Part shown: positions 14,440 through 26,047 of the stretch, one piece after another
Numbering within the stretch: the first letter of the stretch is position 1
Layout of the letters: each line of letters starts with the position of its first letter
Assembly (NCBI GenBank): GCA_002943765.1
Contig: PQWQ01000008.1
Coordinates: forward strand, 496,001-560,000
DNA from: Psoroptes ovis
Lineage: Eukaryota > Arthropoda > Arachnida > Sarcoptiformes > Psoroptidae
DNA length: 64,000 nt
Reading direction: 5' to 3'
The notes under the pieces: generated by a model
What the model was told of the DNA's origin: nothing
The model's database searches: none
The model's input: the letters and a program-made list of their open reading frames with translations, nothing else
Made by a program: the position numbers and the translations under genes

Positions 14440-15275
14440 CCTTTTAAGATAAATCGAAATACATTGTATAACAGACACGGGCTAATAATAATAATAGATA
14501 ATATACTTGAAAACACGTGTCCATCAATAATATACCATAGGATTAATGATTCAATTGTTGTTTTTGTTTGTTTATTTAAATTATACTCGAATATCTGAGA
14601 TCTATTTGAAGTATTTGAATGTAATTTGAAGTATTTGAGTGTATTTTCAAATGTAAACATCAAATACAAACTATCAAATGCAAGACATCATCAAATGTAG
14701 ACATTAGATCTCTCTCGTAAATCTCTTTCAATATCTTTTGCACGTGTTCCTCAATATTCCAGCACGTGAAAATACATTCGATTTTCACGTGAAAAATTTT
14801 CTCGTAGAATTATTCAATAATTAAGTGGGCAATCATTTTGCTACGAAAACAATCGAATGCAAACATAATAAGCCTCGAAACCTTTTCGAGTTTTACCTTG
14901 ATTCAGTGAATCAATGATAATTTAATAAGCCTTAAATAAACAACAGAAAAAACAATTGAAAAAACAGTGTTAACACAATTACAGTGGTGAACATCTTAAT
15001 TATTTCATTTATGTAATTAAGATCTTCTCTCTCGTATAAGATGGATTATTTTCAATCTTGAATAAATACATTAAATACTTGAAAATCTTTGAAATAATAA
15101 GTCCTTTGTCATCATTCGGCTTCGAAAGTGCTTCAAATAAATGAAGACATTTAACCACGCTTTGTTTAATGACAATGACAACAACAATTCAGTTTACCCA
15201 TCAGATTTAAATTTCATTTAAATCTGATTATCGCCATGATGCTTCGAGCTTTGAGCATTTTATGTCTCTGAAATA

Positions 15276-15356
15276 TTAGGTTGTCCGAAAAGTTTATTCC
15301 GCTTAATCCGATAGAGTTGCTCATGAAAATCGGCTAGAACTTTTCGGACAACCTAA
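15276..15356 (+). mobile_element. Mariner-type miniature element, family A
   Basis: 81 bp, TA on both sides, close to the family consensus with CGATAGAGTTGCTCATG in the middle. Confidence 0.88.
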
Positions 15357-16964
15357 TACAAGAAAACATCCCTTAAGACAATTGCATCCCTGAAGACAAT
15401 TGTGAATCTCAGTGATACATTCATTCATTGTTTGTGACATCGAAACAAAGGTTTGTCTGACTGACTTACTCTCTCATTTTAAACTTGTCACTTCATAGTT
15501 TTTACTAGTCATTGTTTTATTTTTCAATTGTAATTGTCAGCCCAATACTTGTCATCATTTTATATTGTCATTATATTAAAGGTTGCCACCTTTTTTTCAT
15601 GTTTGATTGTTCATTCATTTCATTATTGTTCCCACGTTTGATGTTTTGTAAAATAAATTTTATGAAATTTCAATTGTCATAATAATGATAAAACATCAGT
15701 TTAAAATACAATACGATACAAATATGAAATGAGCGTTTGTTTGTGTTTTAGCATCTTTGTCAATGCATCTTATAGGATACAACTCACAGGACAATAAGTT
15801 TTTATGGCCGCGCAAGCTGGCTGTGACAATTTGATTGAGTTTGTTCTATTAATTAATTGATTCATTAATTAGTGATTTCAGACCAATCAATGATCGATCA
15901 ATTTTTGACCATCTTGGAGACTATAGATTTATCTGAATTTTGAATTGAGACATTTGTCTAATTCGATTGTTTGTGGCGAATCCATTCATACAAACCAACA
16001 TTTGTAAGCTCAGATATTTGTAAGACTAGACATTTGCAGGGTCATACATTTCTAAATACATTTTTTGTTGGTATTCAAAATGCGCACCGAGCAAATAAAT
16101 TCAATGATATCCACTGGCGATAAATTTAATATTCGTTTTCAAAAAAATATGAAACGAACCGAAATTGACCGAAAATAACTATTATTTTGAAGAAAAAAAA
16201 ATAAAGAATGAAAGGGTTAATTATTGTTATTATTATCGAATTGAATTGAATTGAATCGAAATGAATTGAATGATCAAGAAAAATTTTGAAAAGTGTTAAA
16301 TAATCACGTGAATTTGATTTCATTCATTTTTTCAACCAAAATACTTTCAGCCAAAATATTTTTGAAACTCTCTAAATCACCTCTGTATATTAGATTTCGT
16401 GATTTGATTCAGAATTACCTGAAAATGAATGTGTGTTTATCTGTGTACCGTTATGAAATGAGCGCCATAACCAATGGAAAACCAATGATTATTTGAATCA
16501 AAACCAATGAATATATATGTGAATTTGAAAGGATTAAACCAAGAAATATTAAATAAATTTCTCCCCCTCAATTATCTTTTACTTTATCTTCAATGAATGC
16601 TTACGAATACAAATTGATTTTTATTATTATTGTTATTATTTGTAAATCATGGTTATTATTATTGTTATTATGATCGTTATCGTTATGATTATTATTATTA
16701 TTATTATGGCAATGATAACAATAATCATATATCACATAAGTTTATTTTACGACTTATGAATTAATGTATCCATTTTTGCCAAGAGAAAAAATGCGCAGCT
16801 ATGATCAAATACTACGCATTCACAATACGAATGATTTCAAGCTTAATTTAACCCTTTGATTTCGATTTACTTGACCCTTTCATTACTCAATATCTTCGAG
16901 TAATCATGCACCATTGCTTTTCATGCAAAGCCTTTGGAAATTCAGTGAAAAAATTCCAAGTTTT

Positions 16965-16997
16965 CACTTCGACAGGCGCCAAATGAGCACCGAGGCC
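16965..16997. repeat. Third copy of the CGACAGGCGCC...AGCACC motif
   Basis: CACTTCGACAGGCGCC and then GAGCACC in an otherwise A+T-rich setting. It shares the motif with 31548 and 39842; no terminal repeats were found here. Confidence 0.4.
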
Positions 16998-17233
16998 ATT
17001 GGTTTGCCATTGGTCATGTATTTGGTTTTGTTGATTGTTTGAATTAGTTGATTTGAAAATAAACTTTGACCCTCATTATGATCATCGAATGATTGTTATT
17101 TTCAATTCCTGTTTGTTCGATGTTTGAATTGAATTGAAAATATATTTCCATGATTATTTACATTTTTATTCAACGAAAATAAAAACCAACAAAACCATAC
17201 AAACAAATAAACATCATCAACACATTTATGTGT

Positions 17234-17778
17234 TTAACCCTTTGATTTATGGCGTTTTGAAAAAACAGAAAAAATTCAATGAAACTTCAATGAATGCCAA
17301 TTTTGTTTGCTGTGGCTAACACGCGTTGTTCACGCGACATATAAAATAAAACAAATGAATTTTAATTTCTTTGAATGTAAATTTCAAAATGCAAATCAAT
17401 ATGTAAATGAGTATTATTCTTATTCAAATCATGATAATAATCGACCAATGTATGGTCGAAATGAATGTCTTTACAAGTGTGCCGAACACTTGTAACAACT
17501 TGCGCAGCCTGATAGAGAGAGTGGAGATGAGAGATGCTTGAACAAGTGGAAAATACCCAATATAAACAATGGTATTTGAATATCAATTCAAATACACAAC
17601 ACAGACACACGAACAAATAAATAATCAGACACAAAGAAAAAAAATATTCAAAGAATTTTTTGTTTTGAATGAATTGCAATTCAAAATTGAAATAATACAA
17701 ATGAATTTTTTATTCAAAAGCATAATACCCGGATCTTGGAAATTCCTTGAATGTTTTTTTTAGTGTTCAAAGGGTTAA
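17234..17778. mobile_element. Possible piggyBac-like element with TTAA ends
   Basis: TTAACCCTTTGA at 17234-17245 and its inverse TCAAAGGGTTAA at 17767-17778 bound a 545-bp segment. Only about 12 bp are shared, and no coding frame is recognisable inside. A third TTAACCCTTTGATTT lies at about 16852, so chance recurrence of a common motif is possible. Confidence 0.25.
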
Positions 17779-19639
17779 AAACAATCAAAAATAAAGCAAT
17801 ATGTCTAACCCTATACCCTATTACGATGGTGAAGATACACATAATAATTCATAGATTGTTTTTTTTTTTTCGGTGAAAATTTTAAATTTCGTTTTACATC
17901 ATACGAATCTATTGAAGATTATTTTATTTCATTTTTGAAAAATTTTTCAATTCAAAAAAAAAAAAAACAATTCGTGATCAATGCTTGAATGAATGAAAAT
18001 ATAATTCAATGTTTGAATTTTAATTTCAATTCAATTCAATTGTTGTACAAAGTGTATTCAGAATCTTTATGGTTTATTCACATATGTATTTTCATTTTGT
18101 TTTGTCTTTTCTTTGTTTGAATATCGGCATACTGTTGGCATTGTATTCGCATTTGCATTGCACTGCCATACACAAATAATACACGCAAAGGTATCAACGA
18201 ATAAAAATGATAATTGAATGAACGTGTTAAATGAATTGTTTGATTTTTCATAAAAAAATGAAATTCATTGAAATCAAACAATTCATTCAATGATGATTAA
18301 TAATCGAAACAAAATTGATTTGTTTTGTCTGAAAAAGCAAACACAAAGCGAAATGTCTAAATTCATTGATTTTCGATTGAAATTCATTGATTTATTCAAA
18401 TATCAAACATCAACAAATGATTTCGATGATGATTTGTTACCAATCATCATAGAAATCATTAACAGCAGCAGCCAAGTACAATATACCATGATATTCAGCC
18501 AAGCTGATGATATTGATATGATCATTGTGTTGATGTTTACCTGTCAAACGGATCAAAATCATTTGAAAACAATTCGATAGACGCATAGACACACTCATTG
18601 AAATCAAATGAAATGTCTCAATTTATGAATGTTTTTCATCCGAAAAACAAATCAAAATTGAAACAAATCAATTGTTTGATACATTCATTGATTATGATTG
18701 TTTGTACAGAACACAAATCAAAATATCATCAAATAATTTGAAGCCATTCAAAATGAATGTGATGATAAAATCAATTGTTATATCATTACACACTGAATCT
18801 TCAGTAAATTTCAACCTATGACCTTTGAAATTTTCATTTATTATTGTTTTGATGGTTTGATTGTCGATCTTTGGCTTGTTAATACATGATAATACAATTG
18901 ATTTTCGACTGATTTTCAATTTTCAAACATCTCTAAAAAGATGTTTTCATTTGTTTTACTTGTTTAAACATGATTACTTGTTGTTGTTGAATATGTTTTC
19001 AACATATTCAATGAATACGACTGACAACAAGGAATGTATCAATTGTAAATGATTCGGTAAACAATTCATTTGATTTGATTCGATTCGATATTGTTTGACA
19101 GCCGTATTACATATGTTTACAACCAAATGTTATGACCTTTGATCGATTGGAAATAATTGAAAAACAAAGCGAAAAAATGACCATATAGAAAATATGTAAA
19201 TGATGCCAATTATTACGAATAAAGAGATCGTTCAACACACAATTATCGTATGGATATTTGTTCGTACGTCAAATTGTCGTAATCTTCCAATACCATTCAC
19301 AATTTATGATTATTTGCACCTTTTAACCTTCGATTTTTCGATGCTTTCAATTCCATTGTTTTCAATATTTCATCAAATATCGAATGGTAAATGTTTCATT
19401 GTTTACTACCTGTTATGAATATGAGTTGGTGTGTGCCTAATGAGCAAAAACAAAAGCTTGAAAGCTTGCTGAAGACTGCATTGGTTGGCCAAATTCTTTT
19501 GGTCAAAAATATTCTCTGATCATTGGCTGTTATCGTGTTTTATTACCTTTCATCAGAAAAAAATTCAAAATAAACAAACAAACAGAAAACATTTCAATCA
19601 ACAATTTTAGATTTGAATTTGATTTGTACGATTGAAATG

Positions 19640-19666
19640 TGATGATCATTGATTCAATGATCATCA
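19640..19666. repeat. 13-bp palindrome (TGATGATCATTGA)
   Basis: A perfect inverted repeat about a single T. Built from the locally common TGATCA words. Confidence 0.6.
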
Positions 19667-20213
19667 TGGTGATTCAATGATCGAACACACATATCCATCA
19701 ATGATAAAGGAAAAAACTGATCAGCCATGATCAAACTTGACAACCGCAAGTATTTGGAATGTGGCCATATCGAATGAATGAATGAATGAATACAAACATA
19801 CAAAAATACCAAATTTCATATTCAAATTTGGTTAGAAAAATATTAAATTTCAAACCTTATTTCATTTCAAATGATTATCATTATTCATTATTATTTTTTG
19901 GCCACCACAAAAAAAAACCAGTGAAAATGATAATAATAACAATAATAATCAAACAACAAACAAACCATCAACAGCAACAAACAAATAACTAGCGATAATC
20001 AATGATAATAATAATAATAATAAACAAATCACACATTCAAATCACATTGAATTGTGATTACGAATCAAATATAAATAACAATCAAAACAACATTCAAAGA
20101 CAACATTATCAACACTATCAACAATCAACTAGTTAACTACCTACAACAACAATACACAGCAGTAACTAACTACTTTCGACAACAATGAATCAATGTATTA
20201 TTATTACCATTAT

Positions 20214-20294
20214 TTAGGTTGTCCGAAAAGTTCATTACGTTTATTCGAATAGAGTTGTTTATGAAAATCGGCCAAAACTTTTCGGACAACCTAA
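20214..20294 (+). mobile_element. Mariner-type miniature element, family A
   Basis: 81 bp. TA follows the right end; the left flank is TAT, one base off the expected TA. Confidence 0.85.
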
Positions 20295-20730
20295 TATAAT
20301 CATCAAGATGGTAACCTAAACAACAACAATCAATGAATGAATGAATGAATAACAAATAACAATAAATAATTGATGATCATAATAATGATACGATGATGAT
20401 GATGATGGCCAGAAAAATATTGATGCGTTTATTCGTGTATATTGGTGTTTGATTATTATCATCACCATCATCGACATCATCATCAGAATCATCATCATCA
20501 ACATTGTCAATGTGTTTGTACTTGTTCGATCGATGTTTTCACTGTTTGTCAATGATGATGATGATAATAATGGTCGATGATGATGATGTTCAATGATAGC
20601 CAATAGTTGTCGATGATGATGTTATTGTTGTACATGTCCATGTCGTTATTCATTCACTGGTTATTGTTCAATGGTGTATTTTGATGGTTATTGTTAATGA
20701 TTGTTTCGATGATGTTCATCATTATCATGT

Positions 20731-20800
20731 TCGAATGTTCGATGTTGTCAATGGTCTTCGATGATCATCGAATGTTCGTTGTTGTCAATGGTATTCGATG
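20731..20800. repeat. Two copies of a 33-bp direct repeat
   Basis: Units at 20731-20763 and 20768-20800 (starting TCGAATGTTCG) differ at two positions. They lie in a long GATGTT/CGATGATG-rich tract, about 20390-20830. Confidence 0.75.
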
Positions 20801-21161
20801 TTTGATGATTGGTTGTTAGTTGTTTTCAGTTGTTTTTCAGTTGGTTGGTTGTCAATTATTATCATAAATTGATTATTATTATTTTTGATTATTATCATCA
20901 TTAAAAATCAACAGGTTTTTTTGGTTTTCTTTGGTTTATTTTTGTTTTTATTATTATTATTATTTTAAAGCATTATCATCATCATTTGTTTTCTTTTTTT
21001 TTTCAACACAACAACACAAAGCAGATAATTTATGATATTTGTGCGTGTGTATATGAATGTAAAGGTATTTTTGTGTTGTTTGTATTTTATATTTTGTTGT
21101 ATGATATTTGATGATGATGTTTATGCATCCACATAAAACGCAGGCATTAAATATGAATATA

Positions 21162-21243
21162 TTGGGTTGTCCCATAAGTTCTTGCCATTTTTTAAGATTT
21201 TTTTAAATTCAAAAAAATGGCAAGAACTTATGGGACAACCTAA
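21162..21243. mobile_element. Mariner-type miniature element, family B
   Basis: 82-bp hairpin, TA flanks. It begins TTGGGTTGTCCCATAAG and ends CAACCTAA. Confidence 0.86.
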
Positions 21244-21657
21244 TAAATGTCGATATTGTTTTCGGCCGATGAAACAATTTTGAATTTTTGTTTTAATTTC
21301 AGTTGTTTAATTTGAATTATTTGAATTATCCATTTTCAAATTTTTTTTTAGCTGAAATTCAAATTTCACTTTGAAATTCAAAAATGTTTTCAAAATCAAA
21401 TCGAGTCTGAATTTCGAAATATTGGAATAATGAAAACAATTTTTTAAAAAGGGTTAAATTCAAAGGGTAAAAATTCTAAATTATCGTTGAATTATAAGAG
21501 AATTTTGTTTGATTTTTCATTTGACTATGTCTGATGTTGTTATCATTGTGCATAACCCTTTCAAAATTTGAAATTTTGTTAATTTCTTTTTCTCCATTTT
21601 TCAATCTTTGAACAAAAACATTTTTTTTTTCAAAAAATAATTGTATCAAGTATTTCA

Positions 21658-21736
21658 ATGGTTGTCCGAAAAGTTTTTGCCGAGTTTCAATGGAGTTTTC
21701 CATTGATTTTCAGCGAAAACTTTTTGGACAACCCGA
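21658..21736. mobile_element. Degenerate mariner-type miniature element
   Basis: GGTTGTCCGAAAAGTTTTTG at the left and CGAAAACTTTTTGGACAACC at the right, with a centre unlike family A. The outer three bases have decayed, so the borders are approximate. Confidence 0.65.
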
Positions 21737-22084
21737 TATCATTCACATTAATTATTCAAATCATAGCATACAATCATTATCATGATCATCATTATTATTA
21801 TCATTATTTGAATCATTGGAATAATTTAACCCTTTTTACTACTGCTAATGTAGAATTCAACCTAAAGGGTTGAATTTTTAAATTTTTTTAAAAAAAAGAA
21901 AAATTAAATTATCTTTGATTTTTTCAAAAATTCAAAAATTTAAAATTCAAAACATTTCAACATATTTCATTGTATTATTTTCAATGTAATTTCATGAAAT
22001 ATTTCTTAAATTATTTCGAAATAAATAAATAACAAACGAAACAATACTAAAAAAAACCTAAATGATACACTTATAATCGACAAA

Positions 22085-22165
22085 TTAGGTTGTCCGATAA
22101 GTTCTTGCCGATTTTCCAATGATTTTCTACGATATAATCGACAAAAACTTTTTTGGACAATCTAA
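22085..22165. mobile_element. Mariner-type miniature element, family C
   Basis: Reference copy of a third group: 81 bp with the centre ATTTTCTACGATATAATCG in place of the family A centre. The right flank is TA. Confidence 0.8.
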
Positions 22166-22756
22166 TACAAAAATACAAAAAATAAATTATCATAGAATTT
22201 ACATTAAATAACAATAATAATGCCAAATGATGATGATGATGATAACAACACACAAATGAAATGATAACAATTTCTTATGTTTTCAATTGTTACAATCAAA
22301 CATATATGTGAATGGCCAGGTATATGATGGCCAAAATGGTCGTCCAAGGAACGAATAATAAATGAATCAAAATGAATGAAGACAAAATGAAATTCAAAAA
22401 TTTCAAACCATATCAGCCATTATCATTATGATTTCGATTGTCATAATGGTCCTGGATGTATGGTCAATGTATATATTTGGTATGGAGCATCTATGAGTAT
22501 GTGTGTGTGTGTGTTTGTGTGTACCAGGCATATATTCAGATGTATTTGATTATAGATATCTTACCATCCACATCGTCAGTCACTATTGCCAATTCACCAT
22601 TCATTATCTTTGAATGATGAAAACAAACAAAAAAAAATTCAGAAATTTTTCTTAAAATTAAGGTTTTGTTTTTAAGGAATTTGCATTCATTTATTTTTAA
22701 AACAAAACAAAAAATTTCGATGCATTTCTTATTACATAGAAAAAATGAGAAATGTA

Positions 22757-22836
22757 CAAGGTTGTCCTGAAAGTTCTTGCCGATTTCTCCGTAGACTTAT
22801 CAAGTGATTTCGGCCAAAAATTTTCGGACAACAACA
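22757..22836. mobile_element. Degenerate mariner-type miniature element
   Basis: AAGGTTGTCCTGAAAGTTCT at the left and TTTTCGGACAAC at the right. The right terminus is lost, so borders are approximate. Confidence 0.6.
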
Positions 22837-23192
22837 AATGTGAAATATTTGTTTTATTTCATTTCATTTTCGATTATAAATGCGCATATTGTTTATTTAT
22901 TTATCACTTATTTCGAAAGATATTTATCATTTGTCAAAGGTATTTTTTTTGGTTTTCTTATTATTTATTTTTATCTTTGAATTTTTTTTCAAAAAAAAAA
23001 AAAACAAAAATTTCAAATTTATATTCAAAGATATTGTATTGGATGAACAATGAATGCATTGATAAAACAACAAAACCAACACACACAAACAGCCAAAAAA
23101 AACAATAAAAGATAATGGCAATTTTGGTTTGAATGTGGAAATAATGTTTGAAATAAATAAATAAAATCAGGGATAGCCCATAAAATACCTGG

Positions 23193-23280
23193 TGGTTGTC
23201 CGGAAAAATTTTGTCCAATTTTGCCGTTTGTTTCGCTGAATTTCAATAGACTCAACACGACAAAACTTTTCGTCACAACC
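23193..23280. mobile_element. Degenerate mariner-type miniature element
   Basis: The arms GGTTGTCCGGAAAAATTTTG and AAAACTTTTCGTCACAACC are still complementary in part. No TA flanks are evident. Confidence 0.5.
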
Positions 23281-25560
23281 CGAAGGAATTTGTGACGAAA
23301 AAAATGTAAAAAGCACATCTTTGCTGACACAAATGCAGCATCTAAGATAACAAATGAATAAATAAATAAATAAATAAAGTAAACGAAAAAAAAACCAATC
23401 ATTTTTCTTATCTTTGATTTGAGTTTTTCCTTTCAAAATTGAATTGTTTTCTTAATATTTAAGAAATGAATTGAATTTGAAATGATTTCACCTTTTACCT
23501 TTGTGTTACCTTAGCTATTTGTTGTTGACTTTTTCTTTAAGAAAATGTACGTAGGATTTCTCCTTTTGATTTGTTGCATCTTTTTGAAATGGAATTTCTT
23601 TAAATTTTCTTAAAAAATTCTCCTTAATAATGATAACAATAAAAAGGTTATCAATTTCCACCAAACATACATTGAATCAACAGGTGATACAATTATATAA
23701 ATAATACAAATAAGCCTACGTATTTGGAAAATTTTCCAAAAAAAAATCAACCAAAAATTAATTTGTCATCAATTGTTATCATTGAATTTGTGTTGAATTG
23801 AATTTGTTTGTATTTTAGGTGTTTCCATTTTCAATTGATAATAATAATGGTAACAAATGATGATGATGGCTGATGATGATAATAATCATCACAAATTATT
23901 ACAAATTATTATTTCTCAAATCCAAATTGAACTGAATTCAAAATTTTGAATTTTAGAAAATTTAAATCACCTTAAAACCAGCCACGAAAAAAATGAAAAT
24001 ACATTGATATTCATTCAATTGATATTCAATTGTTAATTTTTTGTGCCTCATTTGAACTATGGATGAATGGATTGCCTTTGGGCATAAATTAGCTGAAAGA
24101 AACAAAATTTTCTAGTGCACATATGACGATAATCAAAAGTATACTCAAAACATCTTATTGTCTTGCCATTATCGAATACAATCTTGAGGTGATCTTAAGA
24201 TGATCTTCAGATAATAATTTACAATTTATTAAGTATTATTTAACAAAGAATAAATAATTATTACAATTTTCGATCAGGGTAAAAATTTCGGGTCAAAAAA
24301 TATTGAAAATAGATCAAAATCGGTCTGAAATTCAGGGCTGAAAATTTTCTTTTGTCTTTTCATAAATTTGAAAATATTTATTAATGATCAGAAGATGCTA
24401 ATAATCATAATGATAATAATGATTATGATGATAATAATCATCATAATGGTAACTGGAATAATGATAATAATCATTATCATCATCATCATTTATGATGAAT
24501 GGCAACTTTCAACTATGTCGAATATATCCAATTATTATTATTATTATAACACCTGTAACCTTTGTTTGGGCACAAAAAACGATGTACCATTGTGTGAAGA
24601 ATGGTTAATCAATTGTTATCGATAAACATGTATTACAAGTGTCCATATGTTGTTTTATTCGACCAGTATTACCTTCAGTAATGATGTATTGTTTAGTCAA
24701 CGATGTATTATTTTCACTTTCATTGCTTTCAGATGAGAAAATTAGAAGAAATGAAAATTTTCAATAAAGATGATGATTAAGCCCTCAAGACCTTTTCAAA
24801 TGGCTTCATATAACCTTTGACTATTATTATTATGATTATTATCCGAATTTTTCGCTTCGAAAAGCTTCTGATTAATTGTTGAAATTTGAAGATTTTCAGA
24901 AAAATATTCTCCAGAAGATTTAAGAGGTCTTAGACTTACAAAAAATTTTGAAATTTTCAAAAACTTTGCCAGCGCAAAACAATACCTATTAATCGATTTA
25001 ATTTCTATTCTTCGATCAATTCAATTCTTCCCTTTTAATCAATTCATTCTTTTTGAACAATAATTTTCGATCATTTTTGATCAGTTCGATCAGTTCGTAT
25101 CAATTATTTCTTATTATTATTTCTCGCAAAACTCCAATATTACCTATGGAAAATATACATGTGATATTATGAGATAAAAGGAGATGTATCGAGCAATAGC
25201 AATAATTGTTCACATAAATAATTGATGCTTTGATAATTTTAAAAATTCTTTTGTTTTTCTTTGATTTTGTCCAATTAAATACAACAATGAACATTATAAT
25301 TTTCTCATCATCAACTATGACTATGACTATAAGATAAGATAATTCAAAGATTATACCTAAGAAAGACCTTTGAAGACCTTGAAAGTTTTTCGTTGTTTTT
25401 TTTTTGCCTTTTATTAAATTTGACTATTCGAAATTCGAACCTATCTATGAAACTACATTGATGAAAATTAATCCAAATTATCCAATATTTTTCCATTATT
25501 ATTATGGATTTTGTTTAAAATTTGTTCGATTATCAACCATCAATTATTTGTAATTATATT

Positions 25561-25582
25561 GATGATGATGATGATGATGATA
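25561..25582. repeat. (GAT)7 microsatellite
   Basis: Seven uninterrupted GAT units about 170 bp outside the retrotransposon. Confidence 0.9.
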
Positions 25583-25753
25583 ATGATTAGCATATAATAA
25601 CATCTTTTTTTCGATAATGATAATTATAATTCGATGGTAATCATAATACAATGACTATTATTGAATATAAAACAATAGAACATTAAAATTTGAAAACGTG
25701 CTCTCAGCCAAACAATTGTTCAATTGTTTTTTGAATTCATTTCAAATAATTTC

Positions 25754-25757
25754 ATTT
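25754..25757. repeat. Target-site duplication, left copy (ATTT)
   Basis: ATTT directly abuts the LTR end here and is repeated at 30551-30554 on the far side. A 4-bp duplication is in the usual 4-6 bp range for Ty3/gypsy integrases. Confidence 0.8.
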
Positions 25758-26033
25758 TGTAGAGATTTGGTATAGACTTTATCAGAAGGTTAATGATAAA
25801 TTTTGGTTATATTTTATTTTAACATGTTAAGGGTTTATATACAATTTGAAAAACATAATGAAGTTATGATTAATAATTACTAATTAATGAATTGTGAATT
25901 TATCAGAATATAATGAATCATAAACTGACAAATCAATGAGTGATAATGACAAAGAATGAATAAGAATTTAAGGTAACAATGAATGAATGACTGAATGATG
26001 AATTAACGAATCATTCATAAGTCATACTCTTCA
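25758..26033 (-). repeat. 3' LTR of the retrotransposon
   Basis: 276 bp, identical to the 5' LTR by eye. It follows the pol stop codon and polypurine tract directly. The AATAAA signal in this copy is at 25813-25818 and the TATA-like box at 25834-25841. Confidence 0.95.
25813..25818 (-). terminator. Polyadenylation signal AATAAA in the 3' LTR
   Basis: AATAAA on the minus strand, about 16 nt after the TATA-like box of this LTR. A signal just upstream of a short R region is common in compact LTR elements. It is functional only if the RNA start lies close to it. Confidence 0.4.
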
Positions 26034-26036
26034 TGC

Positions 26037-26047
26037 GTCCCCCCTAA
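26037..26047 (-). other. Polypurine tract
   Basis: On the minus strand the run AGGGGGGA lies 4-5 bases before the 3' LTR and overlaps the pol stop codon. This is the expected site and composition for the RNase H-resistant primer of plus-strand DNA synthesis. Confidence 0.7.

Larger units (their letters stand above)
12493..25753. other. Non-coding A+T-rich DNA left of the retrotransposon
   Basis: Contains seven miniature elements, the CGATGATG-rich tract near 20.4-20.8 kb and an AAT/ATC-rich tract near 24.4-24.5 kb. A CAG-rich patch at 13084-13115 follows a TTCAG repeat. No host gene is recognised. Confidence 0.7.

Noticed and set aside
21446..21839. AAAAAGGGTTAA...TTAACCCTTTTT as a piggyBac-like element
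   Set aside because: The motifs point outward rather than inward, so they cannot be its two ends.
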